From Paenibacillus sp. MAHUQ-63 (GTDB taxonomy: Bacteria; Bacillota; Bacilli; Paenibacillales; NBRC-103111), in NCBI RefSeq assembly GCF_028765165.1, contig NZ_JARADB010000003.1, forward strand, positions 248,001 to 312,000: a stretch of DNA of 64,000 nucleotides, in the 5' to 3' direction. Below are positions 62,467 through 64,000 of this stretch, one piece after another (within the stretch, counting starts at the first letter, position 1; each line of letters starts with the position of its first letter). A program made the translations under genes and the position numbers. Under the pieces are notes generated by a model. That model had not been told where the DNA came from. It saw only the letters and a program-made list of their open reading frames with translations, and did not search any database.

Positions 62467-63744
62467 CTATTGATGGGTAACCGAGTACTCATACACCCAA
62501 TTCTCGGCATATGCGTCCGGACTCTCGCCCGGTGCTGTGGAGTCGTTGGATTGGGTGTAGTTGCCGATTTTGAAGAAGCAGCCTGTCACATCTTTCGTTT
62601 GCGTATAAGGTACGGGTTGACCGTTGTACTCATAAGAAATCACACCGTTCGCGACGATGATTTTCACCGTAAATAATGTCCCTAGCGTATAGTTGCTATC
62701 GAGCAAATAGCCGTGCGAATTGTTTCCGTCCGTGATGTAAATTTTGGCCGTCGTCGATACGCCGCCGGGATTGTTCCCCTCCACGCGGAACACGGTTACG
62801 TCATCGTCGCCGTCATGAATTTGTCCGACAACAGTGTGCGGTTTCACAGTCGTCAGGTGAGTGACCTTTTGCTTAATGTACATAGTATGTGTCTTGCCGT
62901 CGTTACTTCCCCAGGCCATCTGGCTGCTGGAATCGCCGCTCGTATATAGATCATTCATCTCACGAAGCTCACTTCTCGGGTTGTTGGATCCGGAGGTCGT
63001 GACAGCGCCATGGTTGGCCCGGAATTGAACCGCATAGCCGTCGGCATCGTGCACCACTTTGAACCAAGGGTCAATGGAGTACGTATCAAGGGCAGGTTGC
63101 AGCACTTCCAAGGGGCTTGTGGAACCCGATTGTTTCGGAATCGGGAGTGTGATCTTCCAATTTTTCAAGTAAAGGACTTGGGAAGGCAGCGTTGGTGCGT
63201 TTGGCGGCGTAGATGTTGGTGCGGGAGTCGTAGTAGGCGTTGGGGTTGGCGTCGAGCCTGAGCTGCTGTCCAGTGTAAAATCATCAAAACGGGCGTCCGA
63301 AGACGTTGTTCCTCTGGCGAAAATGACGGCGCTCGTATTGGACGCACCGGTCGTAAAGTTGACGGTAAACTGCGTCCAGGCTGATGTGCTGCCGCCGGCT
63401 GTGACTTCGTTGCCGCCGTACGAATTCACTCCGATGACACCTGATCCGAGGATCCAGGCTTTGAGTGTATAGCTCGTATTGGCCGTCAGCCCGGAAATCG
63501 TTTGCTTATAACCGCCGCCGGTGTCGGTCGATTTCGCCGAACGGCTGCCGCTATGATAGTCGCTGGTGGAGATCGCAGCGGAACCGACCTTGGTCCACCC
63601 GGTTGCATCGCTTTCAAAGCCGGGGTTGGCGATGGCGATTGAAGCTGCCGTCACCGAAGTGACGCTGCTGAAGATAAGTGCCGTCGACAGAAGTAAAGAG
63701 AGCATCACCAAGTAATGAATCGGTTTGATGAACATAAGTCGCAT
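62467..63744 (-). CDS. Secreted polysaccharide lyase family 7 protein (alginate lyase) with carbohydrate-binding domain
   Basis: 425-aa secreted lyase. Signal peptide to ~33 (ALIFSSVTSVTAA), CBM4/9-like domain (~35-160, IANPGFESDATGWTKVG), Pro/Thr linker (~162-186), PL7 jelly-roll (~190-423). The three PL7 motifs are present: RSELREM (257-263), QIH (308-310, catalytic His310) and FKIGNYTQ (391-398, Tyr396). QIH rather than QVH points to guluronate or mixed MG-block preference in this family. GGAGG precedes the ATG at 63744. Single gene with its own terminator. Confidence 0.93.
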   Translation of the reverse strand: MRLMFIKPIHYLVMLSLLLSTALIFSSVTSVTAASIAIANPGFESDATGWTKVGSAAISTSDYHSGSRSAKSTDTGGGYKQTISGLTANTSYTLKAWILGSGVIGVNSYGGNEVTAGGSTSAWTQFTVNFTTGASNTSAVIFARGTTSSDARFDDFTLDSSSGSTPTPTPTTTPAPTSTPPNAPTLPSQVLYLKNWKITLPIPKQSGSTSPLEVLQPALDTYSIDPWFKVVHDADGYAVQFRANHGAVTTSGSNNPRSELREMNDLYTSGDSSSQMAWGSNDGKTHTMYIKQKVTHLTTVKPHTVVGQIHDGDDDVTVFRVEGNNPGGVSTTAKIYITDGNNSHGYLLDSNYTLGTLFTVKIIVANGVISYEYNGQPVPYTQTKDVTGCFFKIGNYTQSNDSTAPGESPDAYAENWVYEYSVTHQ

Positions 63745-63920
63745 AATAATCCTCCTCGTCTCTCATTCATATACAAGACTGGATTTCTGTGCAAACACAC
63801 TTCCACTTTTCGAGCGATCAGACGATTTGAGCCTTCGGGAACATCGGATGATGAAATTGACGGCATGCACTTGACAGCTTCCCACCCCCTTCTATGTTCG
63901 AATTGGAATGATCAATTCCA

Positions 63921-63947
63921 TGTAAGCGCTTAACAATGTTCATTATA
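63921..63947 (-). promoter_or_regulatory. Promoter element and AAGCGCTT operator upstream of the alginate lyase gene
   Basis: Minus strand TATAAT (63947-63942) is followed by TGTTAAGCGCTTACA (63935-63921), a palindrome with the same AAGCGCTT core as the iol operators and near-cre spacing. A clear -35 box is not seen. About 180 nt of leader separate it from the start codon. Confidence 0.65.
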
Positions 63948-64000
63948 GTTGCTTATTTCCCGTTTCTGGTAGTGTTTTCTTTAGGTTCACTTGTGTTATT

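Noticed and set aside
63921..63935. Exact CcpA cre site before the alginate lyase gene
   Set aside because: The half-sites are one base too far apart for the 14-bp cre consensus, so it was listed as an AAGCGCTT operator with cre only as an alternative.
1..64000. rRNA, tRNA, insertion sequences and prophage genes
   Set aside because: No tRNA-like cloverleaf, rRNA segment, transposase, integrase or phage structural motif was seen in reading the window.

Overview
The window looks like a chromosomal segment of a Paenibacillus-type bacterium (Bacillales, moderately GC-rich). The evidence is strong Gram-positive ribosome binding sites, sigma-A promoters, U-tailed terminators, lipoprotein solute-binding proteins, six AraC-family regulators, a YwqB/YwqA pair, a complete inositol operon and secreted polysaccharide lyases. 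I see no rRNA, tRNA, CRISPR array, transposase or prophage gene. Fifty protein genes are called.

Layout. 1-6.5 kb (minus strand): a translationally coupled peptide/oligosaccharide ABC importer operon ending in a small membrane protein cut by the window edge. 6.5-8.0 kb: non-coding, with about eight copies of a 48-bp repeat and a (TCC)13 tract. 8-22.5 kb (minus): a carbohydrate-utilisation locus, in transcription order a membrane-bound AraC regulator, two sugar permeases, a solute-binding lipoprotein, a GH29 alpha-L-fucosidase, a very large secreted PL8 lyase, an SMP-30 type lactonase and a UlaG-like lactonase, followed by another AraC regulator. 22.5-26.9 kb: a PhyH dioxygenase divergent from an AraC regulator, then an MFS permease, a DnaQ-like exonuclease and an IDEAL-domain protein. 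27.1-33 kb: SWIM protein plus SNF2 helicase (ywqBA) and a uracil permease. 33-36.2 kb: a TetR/MFS efflux module with two perfect palindromic operators, plus an AraC gene. 36.2-37 kb: repeats. 37-43.4 kb: a PhyH-HEAT fusion, a split UxaA-family dehydratase, hemolysin III with a strikingly foldable leader, a PlsY/CrtQ-like pair and an unknown protein. 43.5-46 kb: a 1.4-kb minisatellite followed by three copies of a 335-bp unit. 46-49 kb: two unknown proteins and two tandem AraC genes. 49.3-50.5 kb: a formylglycine-generating enzyme with a 56-aa zinc-ribbon protein. 50.6-59.8 kb (minus): iolD-E-C-A-J-G-B followed by a LacI-type regulator, with three AAGCGCTT palindromes after the iolD promoter. 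60-64 kb: a CPBP protease, an FdhA-like dehydrogenase and a secreted PL7 alginate lyase that carries the same AAGCGCTT core upstream.

Functionally this is a saprophyte's glycan and polyol catabolism region. Secreted lyases (PL8, PL7) and a fucosidase release sugars, ABC importers take them up, lactonases and the iol pathway funnel acids and inositol into central metabolism, and dedicated AraC, LacI and TetR proteins control each block. No gene cluster here is a clear new defence or mobile system. The less explained elements are the hemolysin III leader RNA, the PhyH-HEAT fusion, the twin lactonases, the 46-kb unknown pair and the repeat tracts.
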